Shown piece by piece: positions 63,030 through 64,000 of a stretch of DNA of 64,000 bases. Within the stretch, counting starts at the first letter, position 1. The number at the start of each line of letters is the position of its first letter. The position numbers and the translations under genes are program-made. The stretch is from NCBI RefSeq assembly GCF_027116575.1, contig NZ_CP098252.1:1922001-1986000 (forward strand), written 5' to 3'. Origin of the DNA: Oxalobacter aliiformigenes. GTDB taxonomy: Bacteria; Pseudomonadota; Gammaproteobacteria; Burkholderiales; Burkholderiaceae_D. A model generated the notes under the pieces. That model saw only the letters and a program-made list of their open reading frames with translations. It was not told the origin of the DNA and did no database searches.

Positions 63030-64000
63030 TCAATATCCGTTACCGTAGCGGGTTTCGACATATTCCAGAATGATTTCCTGAAATTGTCCGGCAATATTAT
63101 CCCCTCTTAAAGTCGTGACCTTTTTTCCATCTACAAAAACGGGAACAGCAGGAGATTCCCCGCTCCCCGGCAAACTGATGCCGATATTGGCATGACGGGA
63201 TTCTCCAGGCCCATTTACGATACACCCCATAACTGCCACACTCATTTTCTCAACCCCCGGAAAACGCCGTTTCCAGAACGGCATCTGCTCACGAAGGAAA
63301 TCCTGGGTATGAGCGGCCAGTTTCTGAAACAAATCGGAAGAGGTACGGCCACATCCCGGACACGATACGACAAGCGGAACGAAACTGCGCATGCCCATCG
63401 TCTGCAACAGTTCCTGGGCGACAATGACTTCCCGCGTTCTCGCTTCACCGGGCCCGGGTGTCAGTGAAATGCGGATTGTATCGCCAATTCCTTCCTGCAA
63501 CAACACGGACAGGGCCGCCACCGATGCGACAATCCCCTTGCTGCCACCTCCAGCTTCGGTCAGGCCGAGATGCAGTGCATACTGACACCGGCAGGACAAT
63601 TCCCGATAGACTGCCACCAGATCCTGCACATCGGATACCTTGCAGGACAAAACGATATGGTCCTTCGGCAACCCCAGCTCAACAGCCTTGTCGGCGCTTT
63701 CAATCGCCGAGGAAACAAGCGCTTCATACATGACGCTTTTTACAGGCCATGGATCCATACGCCGGGAATTTTCATCCATGAGTCTTTCAAGCAATCCCTG
63801 ATCAAGACTTCCCCAGTTGACACCGATACGTACCGGTTTGTCATATCGGCAGGCAACGGAGATCATCTCGGCAAAATGCACATCCCGTTTCGCACCTTGT
63901 CCCACATTACCGGGATTTATCCGGTACTTCGAAAGCGCTTGGGCACATTCCGGAAATTGTGTCAGCAGGAGGTGTCCATTGTAATGAAAATCCCCGACAA
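63030..64000 (-). CDS. ispG: 4-hydroxy-3-methylbut-2-en-1-yl diphosphate synthase (5' end outside window)
   Basis: IspG (GcpE) makes HMBPP in the MEP pathway, the step before IspH. About 323 residues are present. They include [16 protein letters not shown] near the window edge, the TIM-barrel segment [24 protein letters not shown] and the 4Fe-4S domain with [11 protein letters not shown] and [10 protein letters not shown]. The N-terminal part and start codon lie beyond position 64000. It is upstream of hisS on the same strand, 32 bp apart. Confidence 0.97.
   Translation of the reverse strand, partial: VGDFHYNGHLLLTQFPECAQALSKYRINPGNVGQGAKRDVHFAEMISVACRYDKPVRIGVNWGSLDQGLLERLMDENSRRMDPWPVKSVMYEALVSSAIESADKAVELGLPKDHIVLSCKVSDVQDLVAVYRELSCRCQYALHLGLTEAGGGSKGIVASVAALSVLLQEGIGDTIRISLTPGPGEARTREVIVAQELLQTMGMRSFVPLVVSCPGCGRTSSDLFQKLAAHTQDFLREQMPFWKRRFPGVEKMSVAVMGCIVNGPGESRHANIGISLPGSGESPAVPVFVDGKKVTTLRGDNIAGQFQEIILEYVETRYGNGY

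Overview
The window looks like a piece of the chromosome of a beta-proteobacterium of the order Burkholderiales. The mid-range base composition, the gene orders yebC-purD-nadD-rsfS-rlmH-maf-rng, smc-zipA-ligA and ispG-hisS-yfgM-bamB-der-hfq-hflX-hflK-hflC-hisZ-purA, and the lack of the aerobic hemF gene between purD and nadD all suggest an anaerobic gut member of the Oxalobacteraceae, such as Oxalobacter. The genus is an inference; the order-level placement is firmer. Most of the window is housekeeping, with two accessory stretches.

Left part (1-9.4 kb): the start of glnA on the minus strand with a textbook sigma-54/NtrC promoter, a CinA-domain gene, a small secreted protein gene that appears broken in an A tract, a 1068-residue trimeric autotransporter adhesin with 165-bp tandem repeats and an inverted-repeat-rich upstream region, then radC, ispH and glk. 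Positions 9.5-15.3 kb carry yebC and purD, followed by a tight nadD-rsfS-rlmH-maf-rng run. Positions 15.4-23.4 kb on the minus strand carry rhlE, dnaE and a translationally coupled LPS-core set (waaF, a family-2 glycosyltransferase and a GT4 glycosyltransferase). The last of these changes frame at a six-G run.

Middle accessory part (23.7-38.2 kb): a BASS-type transporter and a DUF389 membrane protein lead into the most interesting locus, a ten-gene transport operon at 26.4-35.3 kb. It has a strong sigma-70-like promoter with a perfect palindrome at the predicted start site. The genes are a DUF364 putative metal-chelation protein, a P-loop NTPase, a TonB-dependent outer-membrane receptor, a complete BtuFCD-like ABC importer, a private ExbB-ExbD-TonB set and a MOSC-domain protein, closed by a strong hairpin. 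I read this as a self-contained metal or metal-chelate uptake system. The DUF364 and MOSC partners make molybdate/tungstate or another transition metal possible, but the substrate is not shown. After it come a small hypothetical gene, a GNAT acetyltransferase, an MscS channel and a doubtful small ORF.

Right part (38.2-64 kb): tRNA-Ser(CGA), map-glnD and an rRNA pseudouridine synthase on the plus strand; then minus-strand smc-zipA-ligA-galU-def, plus-strand pbpG, and a long minus-strand run from ispG through hisS, bamB, der, hfq, hflX, hflK, hflC and hisZ to purA. The N-terminal end of hflK lies in another frame, joined at an eight-A run that contains a classical slippery heptamer.

Three genes in the window (the small secreted protein, the GT4 glycosyltransferase and hflK) change frame at homopolymers. 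Sequence error, phase variation and programmed slippage cannot be told apart from this sequence alone. No CRISPR array, insertion sequence, rRNA operon or prophage was seen.
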